From: Propionimicrobium sp963511305
GTDB lineage: Bacteria > Actinomycetota > Actinomycetes > Propionibacteriales > Propionibacteriaceae
Length of the DNA: 64,000 nucleotides
Direction of reading: 5' to 3'
Assembly (NCBI GenBank): GCA_963511305.1
Contig: CAUPIJ010000007.1
Location: 5,761-69,760 of the forward strand
Numbering within the stretch: the first letter of the stretch is position 1; every line of letters starts with the position of its first letter. Under the pieces are notes generated by a model, which was not told where the DNA came from, ran no database searches, and worked only from the letters and a program-made list of their open reading frames with translations. Positions 1 to 7,374 of this stretch are shown here, piece by piece. The position numbers and the translations under genes were made by a program.

Positions 1-1
1 C

Positions 2-229
2 AGGACGATCCTGGATGGCGAGCTCCGCCAGGAGGGCTCCACAAAGGACATGGTTTTCGACGTGGCAACCGTGGTCAGCTACATCAGCCAGTTCACCACG
101 CTGCTGCCCGGCGACGTCATCCTGACCGGCACCCCGGCTGGTGTTGGCTCCATGGTGGCCGGCCAGCAGGTCAGCGTCGAGATCGAGGGCATCGGCACCC
201 TGACGAACCCCGTTATGGATGATGAATAA
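2..229 (+). CDS. Fumarylacetoacetate hydrolase family protein (3' end only)
   Basis: The last 75 codons of a gene that begins before the window. The translation contains TKDMVFDVATVVSYIS and LLPGDVILTGTPAGVG, the characteristic C-terminal core of the FAH family (metal-dependent hydrolases and isomerases of 2-keto-acid type substrates). The stop codon TAA at 227-229 is followed directly by the ATG of the next gene, so the two are probably co-transcribed. In many actinobacteria a FAH-family gene lies just upstream of gltX and these tRNAs. The substrate cannot be told from the fragment. Confidence 0.85.
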   Translation, partial: RTILDGELRQEGSTKDMVFDVATVVSYISQFTTLLPGDVILTGTPAGVGSMVAGQQVSVEIEGIGTLTNPVMDDE

Positions 230-1159
230 ATGGTTTCTGGGCCCATAACTAAGCCCCCGGCGAGCGTCGACTACACGAAGGTTCTAAAGACCGACGACTC
301 GGCCAGCACGAGGTCACTGGTGGGTTTCTTGGTGGTCTTCTGCGGCTATCTTTTTGGCGTCTACGTGCTTGCTCATGCCGTAGTAGGGGTGGGGTGGCTG
401 CTGCGCGGCACGCCGGAAGGCTTCCAGGATTTCGCTGCCAAGGCGCTTCGTTACGAGCTGCCCGAGGGCCTGCTGGGCAGTCATCTTGGGCTGGCCTCTA
501 TGATGCTGATCTGCTTCGCGGTGGTTTATTGGGAGCATCGAGTCCGGCCGTTCTGGCTCATCTCGGTGCAGCCGGGAATGCGGTGGCGTTATTTGTTCGC
601 CTGTTTGCTGGCAGCTTGCGTTTCGCTGAACGCCGTCTACTGGATCAGCAGGGCGGGCAAACCGTTCGAGGTAGCCCCTCCCGAGGACGCCTGGCTCTGG
701 TTTGTTTTCATATTGCTAGCTAGCCCGCTGCAGGCAGCGGGGGAGGAGTTTGTCTTTCGCGGCTATCTGATGCAGGCCGTAGGCACCTTCTCCAGGAGTC
801 CCTGGATTCCGGTGGTCTTTTCCGGCGCAATATTCGCGATGATGCATGGCAGCCAGAATCTGGCGCTGTTCGTAGACCGGTTGGGCTTCGGCTTGCTTGC
901 TGGTGGTCTCGTCGTGCTGACCGGCGGCCTGGAGGCGGCGATAGCCGCGCACATTGTTAATAACGTCTTTTCCTTTGGCTATGCGACGCTGTCCGGCACG
1001 TTGACGCAGGCTCGTGAGATCTCTGTTTCGTCCTGGGCCACCACCGCATTCGACCTGCTGGCCTACGCTTTGACCTTCGGTGCCTGCTGGCTGATCGGCA
1101 AAAAAATGAATGTTGCAGACCGAACTCCCGATTTTGTTTCCGGCGCGAAGAGCATGTAA
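230..1159 (+). CDS. CPBP family intramembrane metalloprotease
   Basis: A 309-residue polytopic membrane protein with the CPBP (CAAX protease and bacteriocin-processing / Abi) signature. Motif 1 EEFVFRGYL lies at residues 172-180 with the paired glutamates and the arginine. Motif 2 is MMHG near 204-207 (His206), and motif 3 is HIVNN at 241-245. These are the expected catalytic and metal-binding residues of intramembrane glutamic/metallo-type proteases. About eight hydrophobic segments surround them. The gene starts immediately after the preceding stop codon, so translation is likely coupled. It occupies the place where gltX is often found upstream of the tRNA-Gln/tRNA-Glu pair in related genomes. 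Substrate unknown. Confidence 0.85.
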   Translation: MVSGPITKPPASVDYTKVLKTDDSASTRSLVGFLVVFCGYLFGVYVLAHAVVGVGWLLRGTPEGFQDFAAKALRYELPEGLLGSHLGLASMMLICFAVVYWEHRVRPFWLISVQPGMRWRYLFACLLAACVSLNAVYWISRAGKPFEVAPPEDAWLWFVFILLASPLQAAGEEFVFRGYLMQAVGTFSRSPWIPVVFSGAIFAMMHGSQNLALFVDRLGFGLLAGGLVVLTGGLEAAIAAHIVNNVFSFGYATLSGTLTQAREISVSSWATTAFDLLAYALTFGACWLIGKKMNVADRTPDFVSGAKSM

Positions 1160-1216
1160 TGTTTTAACTCGCGCGTTGAGCGCCAAACACAACTAAACAA
1201 GTGGAAACACTCATAC

Positions 1217-1287
1217 TGGGGTATGGGGTAATGGTAGCCCGACGGTTTCTGGTTCCGTTAGTCTAGGTTCGAGTCCTAGTACCCCAA
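1217..1287 (+). tRNA. tRNA-Gln (anticodon CTG)
   Basis: A 71-nt cloverleaf. The acceptor arm TGGGGTA (1217-1223) pairs with TACCCCA (1280-1286), with discriminator A at 1287. The T arm carries the canonical GGTTCGAGTCC, and the anticodon loop TTCTGGT reads CTG, which decodes CAG glutamine. The top of the anticodon stem has a U-U mismatch as written, as is common in glutamine tRNAs. No CCA is encoded. Confidence 0.95.
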
Positions 1288-1312
1288 CAAAGTTTCCACA
1301 AAAACTGAACAT

Positions 1313-1385
1313 GGCCCCGTAGTGCAGCGGCCTAGCACGCAGCCCTCTCAAGGCTGAAACGGCGGTTCGAATCCGCTCGGGGCTA
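1313..1385 (+). tRNA. tRNA-Glu (anticodon CTC)
   Basis: A 73-nt cloverleaf. The acceptor arm GGCCCCG (1313-1319) pairs with CGGGGCT (first pair G-U), with discriminator A. The anticodon arm is CAGCC CTCTCAA GGCTG with anticodon CTC (codon GAG). The T arm has GGTTCGAATCC. The next three bases are CCA (1386-1388), so here the 3' CCA appears to be encoded, unlike the neighbouring tRNA-Gln. Confidence 0.95.
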
Positions 1386-1390
1386 CCATT

Positions 1391-1415
1391 AAAACCCTAT
1401 TTGATTAGGGGTTTT
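1391..1415 (+). terminator. Probable terminator after the tRNA pair
   Basis: AAAACCC (1391-1397) and GGGTTTT (1408-1414) form a short hairpin ending in a T run, placed three bases after the encoded CCA of tRNA-Glu. The stem is short with one extra G on the 3' side, so strength is uncertain. Confidence 0.5.
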
Positions 1416-1655
1416 GCAAAATCTGGGAGCGTTCAGAACCCCCTTGAAATTGCCGCGTGCCAGAACGCGTCAGAAGCGACTTTTTGAGCCCATCCCGGTC
1501 GAGTATTAAGAGTGGTGAGGGGCTTATTGTAGTTAATAGCCCAGCCAAACTTTTTATCGGTTGGCAGCTAGTCCCCCCATAGTTTTCCTCTGCTCCTCTC
1601 CAATTACGATCTCGTGATACGTTGAATACAGTTAATATGTGAGGGCGGGTTCATC
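1416..1655. other. Intergenic stretch with no recognised gene
   Basis: About 240 bases between the tRNA terminator and the antitoxin-like gene. I see no open frame with a credible start and no repeat of the tRNA 3' end that would mark an integration site. The last 50 bases (around ACAGTTAATATG, 1628-1639) may carry the promoter of the next gene. Confidence 0.4.
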
Positions 1656-1907
1656 GTGACGAAGACTCCGATGCCGGTTCGTGTTTCCGCCGAGTTGGCG
1701 AGCCGCTACGACCGGCTAGCTAAAGCTACGGGGCGGACGAGGACTTTTTATGTGACCGAAGCTCTCGAGGGCTCGATCGACCGACTTGAATACGAATACG
1801 GGCTTTTGAAGAAAGCCGAAGATTTCCGCGCGGGCAGGCTGGAAACCATGACGCTCAATGAGCTGGAGGAAAGACTTTGCAGGAGCTTATGGCCATTTGA
1901 CAATTAA
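1656..1907 (+). CDS. Ribbon-helix-helix antitoxin-like protein (orphan RelB/ParD type)
   Basis: An 83-residue protein. Its N-terminus (MPVRVSAELASRYDRLAKATGR, then TRTFYVTEALEGSIDRLEYEYGLLKKAEDFRAG) has the ribbon-helix-helix pattern of type II antitoxins of the RelB/DUF6290 kind: a beta strand followed by two helices, then a charged toxin-binding tail. The GTG at 1656 matches the usual N-terminus of the family. Normally a RelE/ParE toxin gene follows within a few bases. Here the next gene is on the other strand and is not toxin-like, and the C-terminus (LCRSLWPFDN) departs from the usual acidic ending. It is therefore probably an orphan antitoxin or the remnant of a module whose toxin was lost. 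Confidence 0.7.
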   Translation: MTKTPMPVRVSAELASRYDRLAKATGRTRTFYVTEALEGSIDRLEYEYGLLKKAEDFRAGRLETMTLNELEERLCRSLWPFDN

Positions 1908-2219
1908 GAGCCAAGTTCCATTTTTATCAGGATTAGGTATGCATACCGTAAATGGATATCTGTACTTAATTACTGTTCTTATGAACTGGCATTCAACTTG
2001 ACTTCCCAGGACTTTCAGGACATTATCCCAAATTCCTTTAGTTTCTGCATCGCCAACGTATCCGTCAGACCACGCATACCCCTCGGAAACGTTTACAGAA
2101 CTGCTGTTTGAATTAACTGTGACTTCAGCACTCGCATTTGGAGTCGCGCATAATGAAGCGCTAACTGCGACAGATATGCCAGAAAGAAAAGCAAGCGCTT
2201 TGTTTTTAAAAGACATCAT
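1887..2219 (-). CDS. Small secreted hypothetical protein
   Basis: About 110 residues from the ATG at 2219 (an in-frame GTG at 2234 would add five). The N-terminus MMSFKNKALAFLSGISVAVS followed by ASLCATPNASA-EV is a good Sec signal peptide with an AxA cleavage site. The mature part is about 77 residues, rich in Ser, Asn, Val and aromatics (EGYAWSDGY), with two cysteines that could form one disulfide. I do not recognise a family. Codon use is clearly A+T-richer than in neighbouring housekeeping genes, which suggests acquisition by transfer. It is divergent from the next small ORF, and its 3' end overlaps the antitoxin-like gene on the other strand by 21 bases. Confidence 0.55.
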   Translation of the reverse strand: MMSFKNKALAFLSGISVAVSASLCATPNASAEVTVNSNSSSVNVSEGYAWSDGYVGDAETKGIWDNVLKVLGSQVECQFIRTVIKYRYPFTVCIPNPDKNGTWLLIVKWP

Positions 2220-2272
2220 ACTTAAGTGTTGCACAGAACATTCTCTTGTTCCTCCCGTGCGAAGATAAAACT

Positions 2273-2497
2273 ATGAAAAAATCAGATAGCTTTGCTTCGT
2301 TTATGCAAGAAGTTTCAAAAGCTCTTAGCCAGAGTGACACCCCTACGGCAGCAGCATTTGCCGCTGGTTTTTCGATGTGTCCAGAAGAAAATATAACTAC
2401 GCAAACTCTGATATGCGATTTGATAGGTGTTATATCCGATCTAGAAACTAGAATTAAAGCACTCGAGGATAGTAAAGAGAGACCGAGCATTTCGTAA
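2273..2497 (+). CDS. Hypothetical small protein with C-terminal coiled-coil propensity
   Basis: A 74-residue protein starting at ATG 2273 (MKKSDSFASFMQEVSKALS). An upstream in-frame TTG at 2246 would add nine residues, but the ATG looks better. The middle is alanine-rich and the C-terminus (DLIGVISDLETRIKALEDSKE) has heptad-like spacing typical of a short coiled coil. No family recognised. It lies in the same A+T-rich patch as the divergent secreted protein, with about 50 bases between the two starts, so they may share a control region. It could be a non-coding open frame; the evidence is composition and frame only. Confidence 0.4.
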   Translation: MKKSDSFASFMQEVSKALSQSDTPTAAAFAAGFSMCPEENITTQTLICDLIGVISDLETRIKALEDSKERPSIS

Positions 2498-2594
2498 TGC
2501 TTCTCTTAAATGTTGCCCCGGCGCCCTATGTGAGATGAGTATGTGGTTCGTACGTTCAGGCTATGCGGCACTGGGGACGGGGGCTGCTAGCGGA

Positions 2595-3311
2595 TTAGTC
2601 TTCGCGGGCCAGGGTTTCCGACAAGTGTTCTGCCGCGGCGATCACGGCGGGTGCGTGCAGGCGTCCGGGCTGGCGCGTCAGGCGTTCGACGGGGCCGGAG
2701 ACCGATATTGCGGCTATCACCTTGCCCTGCGGGGAGCGCACCGGGGCGCTGACCGATGCCACGCCTGCCTCACGCTCGGCGACGGACTGAGCCCAGCCGC
2801 GCTTGCGGACGTTCGAGAGCCCGACGGCGGAGAAGTTCGAATCAGTGAGGCCGCGCGATAGCCTTTCCGGCTCCTCCCAGGCGAGCAGCACCTGGGCGGC
2901 GGAGCCTGCGGTAAGCGATAGCTGGCTGCCTACTGGGATGGAATCGCGGAGGCCGCTAGGGCGATCCGCGGCAGCGACGCAGACGCGGGACTCGCCCTGT
3001 CTGCGGTAGAGCTGGGCTGATTCTCCCGTGATGTCGCGGAGGCGATCCAGAACCGGCCCCGCTTTCACTAGGAGTTTGTCGTCACCTGCAGCTGCCGCCA
3101 GCTCCACCAGTCGGGGGCCGAGCACGAACCTGCCCTGCAGATCCCTGGAGACCAGCCGGTGAAATTCAAGGGCGACTGCAAGTCGGTGAGCCGTGGGTCG
3201 CGCTAAGCCGGTGGCCTGAACTAGGGTGGCAAGAGTCATCGGCCCAGATTCCAGAGCCGTCAGCACCGAAGCTGCTTTATCTAATACGCCAACACCTGAA
3301 GATTGTCCCAT
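2595..3311 (-). CDS. ltbR: IclR-family regulator of leucine biosynthesis (LtbR/NdgR type)
   Basis: A 238-residue IclR-family protein. The N-terminal winged helix-turn-helix (LDKAASVLTALESGPMTLATLVQATGLARPTAHRL) covers roughly residues 9-45 and is followed by the IclR effector domain. It is divergent from leuC with only about 50 bases between start codons. This is the arrangement of LtbR in corynebacteria and NdgR in streptomycetes, which control leuCD. A perfect inverted repeat TGAGAT-N4-ATCTCA lies in the shared gap and is a natural operator candidate. The role is inferred from family and position; the effector is not visible. Confidence 0.88.
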   Translation of the reverse strand: MGQSSGVGVLDKAASVLTALESGPMTLATLVQATGLARPTAHRLAVALEFHRLVSRDLQGRFVLGPRLVELAAAAGDDKLLVKAGPVLDRLRDITGESAQLYRRQGESRVCVAAADRPSGLRDSIPVGSQLSLTAGSAAQVLLAWEEPERLSRGLTDSNFSAVGLSNVRKRGWAQSVAEREAGVASVSAPVRSPQGKVIAAISVSGPVERLTRQPGRLHAPAVIAAAEHLSETLARED

Positions 3312-3315
3312 AGGC

Positions 3316-3331
3316 TGAGATTATCATCTCA
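3316..3331. promoter_or_regulatory. Candidate LtbR operator (inverted repeat)
   Basis: TGAGAT (3316-3321), spacer TATC, ATCTCA (3326-3331): a perfect 6-bp inverted repeat in the ltbR-leuC gap. It begins five bases from the ltbR start codon and falls where the -35 region of leuC would be if the -10 is CATAAT at 3350-3355. That placement would allow one regulator to control both genes. Confidence 0.5.
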
Positions 3332-3349
3332 CTTAATGGATGGCTAGTG

Positions 3350-3355
3350 CATAAT
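3350..3355 (+). promoter_or_regulatory. Candidate -10 element of leuC (leaderless start)
   Basis: CATAAT ends six bases before the ATG of leuC at 3362, so transcription would begin at or next to the start codon. No convincing ribosome binding site is present, which fits a leaderless mRNA, a common class in actinobacteria. Confidence 0.4.
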
Positions 3356-3361
3356 GGAAAC

Positions 3362-4759
3362 ATGGGAAAAACGCTTAGCCAAAAGGTGTGGGACGATCAC
3401 GTAGTCAGGCGATCCGAGGGTCAGCCTGACCTGCTGTACATTGATCTCCAGCTTCTTCACGAGGTAACCAGTCCGCAGGCCTTCGAGGGGCTTCGCATGG
3501 CAAATCGTCAGGTGCGCAGACCTGATCTCACTCAGGCCACTGAGGATCACAACACGCCAACGCTCGACATCCTGGCTCCGATAGCTGATCCCACTAGCCG
3601 TCTACAGATCGAAACTCTGCGCAAGAACGTTAAGGAGTTCGGCGTCCCGGCCTTTCCGCTAGGCGATATCAATCAGGGCATTGTGCACGCTATCGGCCCG
3701 CAGTTGGGACTTACGCAGCCCGGCATGACCATTGTCTGCGGCGACTCGCACACCTCTACGCATGGTGCTTTCGGGGCGCTCGCCTTTGGCATCGGCACCT
3801 CCGAGGTCGAGCACGTTATGGCCACTCAGACCCTGCAGCAGAAGAAGCTGAAGACGATGGCAGTCACCGTCGAGGGCGAGCTACCCGATGGCGTGGTCTC
3901 CAAGGACATTATTTTGAAGCTGATCTCGATGGTGGGCACTGGCGGCGGCGCCGGATACGTCGCGGAATACCGTGGCTCTACCATCCGCAACCTTTCGATG
4001 GACGCTCGCATGACCATCTGCAACATGTCCATCGAGTGGGGCGCCAAGGCCGGCATGATCGCGCCAGATCAAACCACCTTCGACTACCTGAAGGACAAGC
4101 CGTACGCCCCGAAGGGCAAGGACTGGGACGACGCGCTGGAATACTGGAAGTCGCTCTACAGCGATGACGACGCGGAATTCGACCGCGAGGTATTCATCGA
4201 CGCCTCGAAACTGACCCCGTTCGTCACCTGGGGTACTAATCCAGGCCAGGGCATCGAGCTGGGCGATAACGTGCCCAACCCGAGCGATTTCGAGAACGAT
4301 ACTGACCGCGCCGCAGCCGAGCGCGCGCTCGAATACATGGATCTGCGCGCCGGCACCCCGATGCGCGACATCAAGATCGACACCGTCTTCCTGGGCTCCT
4401 GCACCAACGGGCGAATCGAGGATCTGCGTATTGCAGCCGATGTACTTCGCGGCAAGAAGATCAAGGACGGTGTACGCATGCTAGTCGTGCCAGGCTCGGC
4501 GGCGATCCGAAATCAGGCGATGGAAGAGGGCCTGGATAAGGTCTTCACCGACTTTGGCGCCGAGTGGCGCTTCGCGGGCTGCTCGATGTGCCTGGGCATG
4601 AACCCGGACAAGCTGGAGCCCGGCGAACGCTCGGCGTCCACCAGCAACCGAAACTTCGAAGGCAGGCAGGGGCCCAAGGGCAGGACGCACCTAGTCAGCC
4701 CGCTGGTTGCGGCCGCGACCGCGATCACCGGCCACCTATCCAGCCCAGCAGATCTGTAA
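3362..4759 (+). CDS. leuC: 3-isopropylmalate dehydratase large subunit
   Basis: LeuC, 465 residues, the [4Fe-4S] subunit that with LeuD isomerises 2-isopropylmalate to 3-isopropylmalate in leucine synthesis. The aconitase-fold cysteines are at 347 (FLGSCTNGR), 407 and 410 (GCSMCLGMNP) when counted from ATG 3362. These are the standard LeuC positions, which supports this start over the in-frame GTG at 3347. The substrate-binding DSHTSTHGAFG motif is present. leuD follows after a 9-base gap. It is likely controlled by the divergent IclR regulator. Confidence 0.97.
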   Translation: MGKTLSQKVWDDHVVRRSEGQPDLLYIDLQLLHEVTSPQAFEGLRMANRQVRRPDLTQATEDHNTPTLDILAPIADPTSRLQIETLRKNVKEFGVPAFPLGDINQGIVHAIGPQLGLTQPGMTIVCGDSHTSTHGAFGALAFGIGTSEVEHVMATQTLQQKKLKTMAVTVEGELPDGVVSKDIILKLISMVGTGGGAGYVAEYRGSTIRNLSMDARMTICNMSIEWGAKAGMIAPDQTTFDYLKDKPYAPKGKDWDDALEYWKSLYSDDDAEFDREVFIDASKLTPFVTWGTNPGQGIELGDNVPNPSDFENDTDRAAAERALEYMDLRAGTPMRDIKIDTVFLGSCTNGRIEDLRIAADVLRGKKIKDGVRMLVVPGSAAIRNQAMEEGLDKVFTDFGAEWRFAGCSMCLGMNPDKLEPGERSASTSNRNFEGRQGPKGRTHLVSPLVAAATAITGHLSSPADL

Positions 4760-4768
4760 AGGAAAATC

Positions 4769-5368
4769 ATGGAAAGCTTTACCTCGCACACCGGCATCGG
4801 CGTCCCGCTGAAGCGCAGCAACGTCGACACCGACCAGATCATTCCTGCCGTCTACCTGAAGCGCATCGCGCGCACCGGCTTCGAGGACGGTCTGTTCGCC
4901 TCCTGGCGCAAGGACGACGACTTCGTGCTAAATCAGCCCGACTACAAGGACGGCTCGGTTCTGGTGGTCGGCCCGGATTTCGGCACCGGTAGCTCGCGCG
5001 AGCACGCCGTCTGGGCCCTGCAGAACTACGGCTTCAAGGTGGTTATCGGTTCGCGCTTCGGCGAGATCTTTCGCAACAACTCCGGCAAGGCCGGCCTGCT
5101 GGTCGCGTTGGTTCCCGAGGAGACCGTTGAGGCGCTGTGGACATACACGACGGATAATCCGGGCGCGGAGATCAGCGTCGACCTGCCCAGCCAGACCATC
5201 GCCGCTGGCGGCCAGAACTATCCGTTCGAGATTGACGAGTACACCAAGCATCGCCTGCTAAATGGCCTGGACGACATCGCAATCACCCTGCAGCACGTGG
5301 AAGATATCGCCGCATACGAGAAGAGGCGGCCAAGCTGGAAGCCGCGCACGCTGCCCAAGCTGGTTTAA
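4769..5368 (+). CDS. leuD: 3-isopropylmalate dehydratase small subunit
   Basis: LeuD, 199 residues, the swivel domain that completes the isopropylmalate isomerase. Characteristic segments are NVDTDQIIPAVYLKR near the N-terminus and GPDFGTGSSREHAVWAL, where the GTGSSREHA stretch binds substrate. The length is normal. AAGGAAAATC upstream is a good ribosome binding site. It ends the leuCD operon and is followed by a strong terminator. Confidence 0.97.
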   Translation: MESFTSHTGIGVPLKRSNVDTDQIIPAVYLKRIARTGFEDGLFASWRKDDDFVLNQPDYKDGSVLVVGPDFGTGSSREHAVWALQNYGFKVVIGSRFGEIFRNNSGKAGLLVALVPEETVEALWTYTTDNPGAEISVDLPSQTIAAGGQNYPFEIDEYTKHRLLNGLDDIAITLQHVEDIAAYEKRRPSWKPRTLPKLV

Positions 5369-5375
5369 GGCAAGA

Positions 5376-5421
5376 ACGCACGCCACCGTCTGGTTTCTCC
5401 GGCGGTGGCGTGTGTATTTTT
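5376..5421 (+). terminator. Rho-independent terminator of leuCD
   Basis: A 13-bp stem, ACGCACGCCACCG (5376-5388) with CGGTGGCGTGTGT (5403-5415), with one G-U pair, a 14-base loop and a following ATTTTT. It begins a few bases after the leuD stop. Confidence 0.88.
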
Positions 5422-5449
5422 AGCCTGCAGAAGATTAGAATTGCTCATC

Positions 5450-6229
5450 GTGGCTAAGACTTCGAGCGACGGCAGGTTTCGCACCTGGGGAAAGCTGCGC
5501 AAGCTAAACAGCGAATCGACTGATTCTCTAGCGCTCTCCTCGATCACTCCCTTATTGAAGCCGCTGTTTAGCCCGGTAGCGGAGTTTTCTTGGCTGGGCG
5601 GCCAGAACGTCCCGAAAACCGGCCCGGCACTGATCGTCGCCAACCATGTCTCTTCGCTAGACCCAGTTTTACTAGGCCTATTCCTGGCGCATCAGGGCAG
5701 GTGGCCGCACTTCTTGGCCAGGGCGAATTTGTGGGACAACAAGCTGCTGCGCAAGATCCTGAACAGCAGCCGTCAGATTCCGGTGCATCGCGGGACCGCC
5801 CAGGCCGCCGATTCGCTAACCGCGGCTATAGAGAGCCTGGAACGGGGTGATCTGGTGATCATCTATCCAGAAGGCACAATTACCTTCGACCCGCAGGAAT
5901 GGCCAATGACGATTCGCTCCGGAGCTGCCAGGCTGGCTCTAACTACGGGTGTAAAGGTGATTCCGGTGGGGCAGTGGGGCGCGAATTACATTCTGCCGCC
6001 ACGCAAAATCCGCAAGCCGAACCTGCGCAGGCGCGAGGTGCGGGCTGTTGCGGGCAAACCGATAGACTTCTCGGGTTTGGTTAGCGAGCAGCCCAGCGGA
6101 GAGCAGATCGCGCAGGCGAGCAACCGAATCCTCCAGGCGCTCCTTAAGCAAACGTCAGAAGCCAGGCGCGAACCCGCCCCGCGTGACGTGTGGGATCATA
6201 GGATCAAGCAAAGAGTTGCGATCAGATAA
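5450..6229 (+). CDS. 1-acyl-sn-glycerol-3-phosphate acyltransferase (PlsC family)
   Basis: About 259 residues from GTG 5450 (VAKTSSDGRF). An earlier in-frame ATG at 5405 lies inside the 3' arm of the leuD terminator and is unlikely. The acyltransferase block I NHVSSLD (NHxxxxD) and block III IIYPEGT are present, with the usual spacing. The family transfers an acyl chain to lysophosphatidate at the inner membrane face during phospholipid synthesis. The stop is followed after 23 bases by ddl, on the same strand. Confidence 0.88.
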   Translation: MAKTSSDGRFRTWGKLRKLNSESTDSLALSSITPLLKPLFSPVAEFSWLGGQNVPKTGPALIVANHVSSLDPVLLGLFLAHQGRWPHFLARANLWDNKLLRKILNSSRQIPVHRGTAQAADSLTAAIESLERGDLVIIYPEGTITFDPQEWPMTIRSGAARLALTTGVKVIPVGQWGANYILPPRKIRKPNLRRREVRAVAGKPIDFSGLVSEQPSGEQIAQASNRILQALLKQTSEARREPAPRDVWDHRIKQRVAIR

Positions 6230-6252
6230 ACCATTCTCGACATAGGAAGCCC

Positions 6253-7374
6253 ATGCCAAACAAAACGGTAGCCATCTTCTTCGGTGGTCAAAGCACTGAA
6301 CACGAGATCTCTTGCTTGACTGCCAGCGAGGTAGTCAAGGAGTTGGACACGAGCAGATACGACGTGATCTGCGTCGGCATCTGCCCGGACGGCGTCTGGT
6401 ATCGCATGCCCGTCGAGGAAGTTGCTGCCCTGCGCGTAGTGGACGGGCGGCTGCCCAGGCTGACCGGCGGCGGTAACGTGGCGGTCGCCATCCGCGACGA
6501 GCGTGGCGTCGAGATCGCCGATAAGAATGGTGACGAGCTGACCAATAGGGTGCGTGTCGACTGCGCGTTTTCGCTGCTGCACGGCCCCTACGGCGAGGAC
6601 GGCACCCTGCAGGGCATGCTCGAGATGCTCGGCGTGGCCTATGTTGGATCTGGTGTCGCCTCCAGCGCGATCGGCATGGACAAACACTTCATGAAGCTGG
6701 CGATGCGCGCAGCCGGAGTTCCGATCGGGCCGTACGAGTTGGTGCACCCGGATTCGTGGCTTGTCAATAGTGACGAGGTGCTGGCGCGGGTAGCGAAGAA
6801 CCTGACATTCCCGGTCTTTGTGAAGCCTGCACGCGGCGGCTCTTCGGTCGGGATCTCCCGGGTTGACAGCGCCGAAGGGTTGGTCAGCGCTATCGAAGAG
6901 GCCCGCAAATTCGACCCGAAGGTGCTCGTCGAACAGGGCTTCATGGGCGCGCGAGAGGTCGAATGCGCGGTGCTTGGCGAGAAGCACCCGGGTGACGGCC
7001 CGCGCGCTTCGTGCCTCGGGGAGATCGTGGTCAACGAGGGCGCTGAGTTCTACGACTACCAGGCCAAGTATCTGCCGACCGAAGGCCAGGTCGACTTGAA
7101 CATCCCCGCCGACCTCGACGAGGAGACCACTCAGCGCGTGCGAGAACTAGCCAGGATGAGTTTCTCGGCTCTCGACTGCGAGGGGCTGGCTAGGGTGGAC
7201 ACATTCGTCACCGCCGATGGCGAGGTATACGTCAACGAGGTAAACACGATGCCCGGCTTCACTAAGCTCTCGATGTTCCCCAGCCTATGGAACGAGTCGG
7301 GGCTGCCGTATCGTGAGCTGCTGACAGACCTGATCAAGCAGGCTCTGGCCCGCCCAGTGAACGTGAATCGGTGA
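6253..7374 (+). CDS. ddl: D-alanine--D-alanine ligase
   Basis: A 373-residue ATP-grasp enzyme joining two D-alanines for peptidoglycan precursor synthesis. The N-terminus KTVAIFFGGQSTEHEIS is the standard Ddl opening. HGPYGEDGTLQGMLEMLGVAYVGSG and the C-terminal VYVNEVNTMPGFT (magnesium and substrate ligands) are intact. The start ATG has AGGAAG upstream. The stop overlaps the GTG of thiL, and the plsC-ddl-thiL order suggests one transcript. Confidence 0.96.
   Translation: MPNKTVAIFFGGQSTEHEISCLTASEVVKELDTSRYDVICVGICPDGVWYRMPVEEVAALRVVDGRLPRLTGGGNVAVAIRDERGVEIADKNGDELTNRVRVDCAFSLLHGPYGEDGTLQGMLEMLGVAYVGSGVASSAIGMDKHFMKLAMRAAGVPIGPYELVHPDSWLVNSDEVLARVAKNLTFPVFVKPARGGSSVGISRVDSAEGLVSAIEEARKFDPKVLVEQGFMGAREVECAVLGEKHPGDGPRASCLGEIVVNEGAEFYDYQAKYLPTEGQVDLNIPADLDEETTQRVRELARMSFSALDCEGLARVDTFVTADGEVYVNEVNTMPGFTKLSMFPSLWNESGLPYRELLTDLIKQALARPVNVNR

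Noticed and set aside
1313..1655. tRNA-Glu 3' end as a phage or island attachment site
   Set aside because: I found no second copy of the tRNA 3' end in the following few kilobases and no integrase gene.
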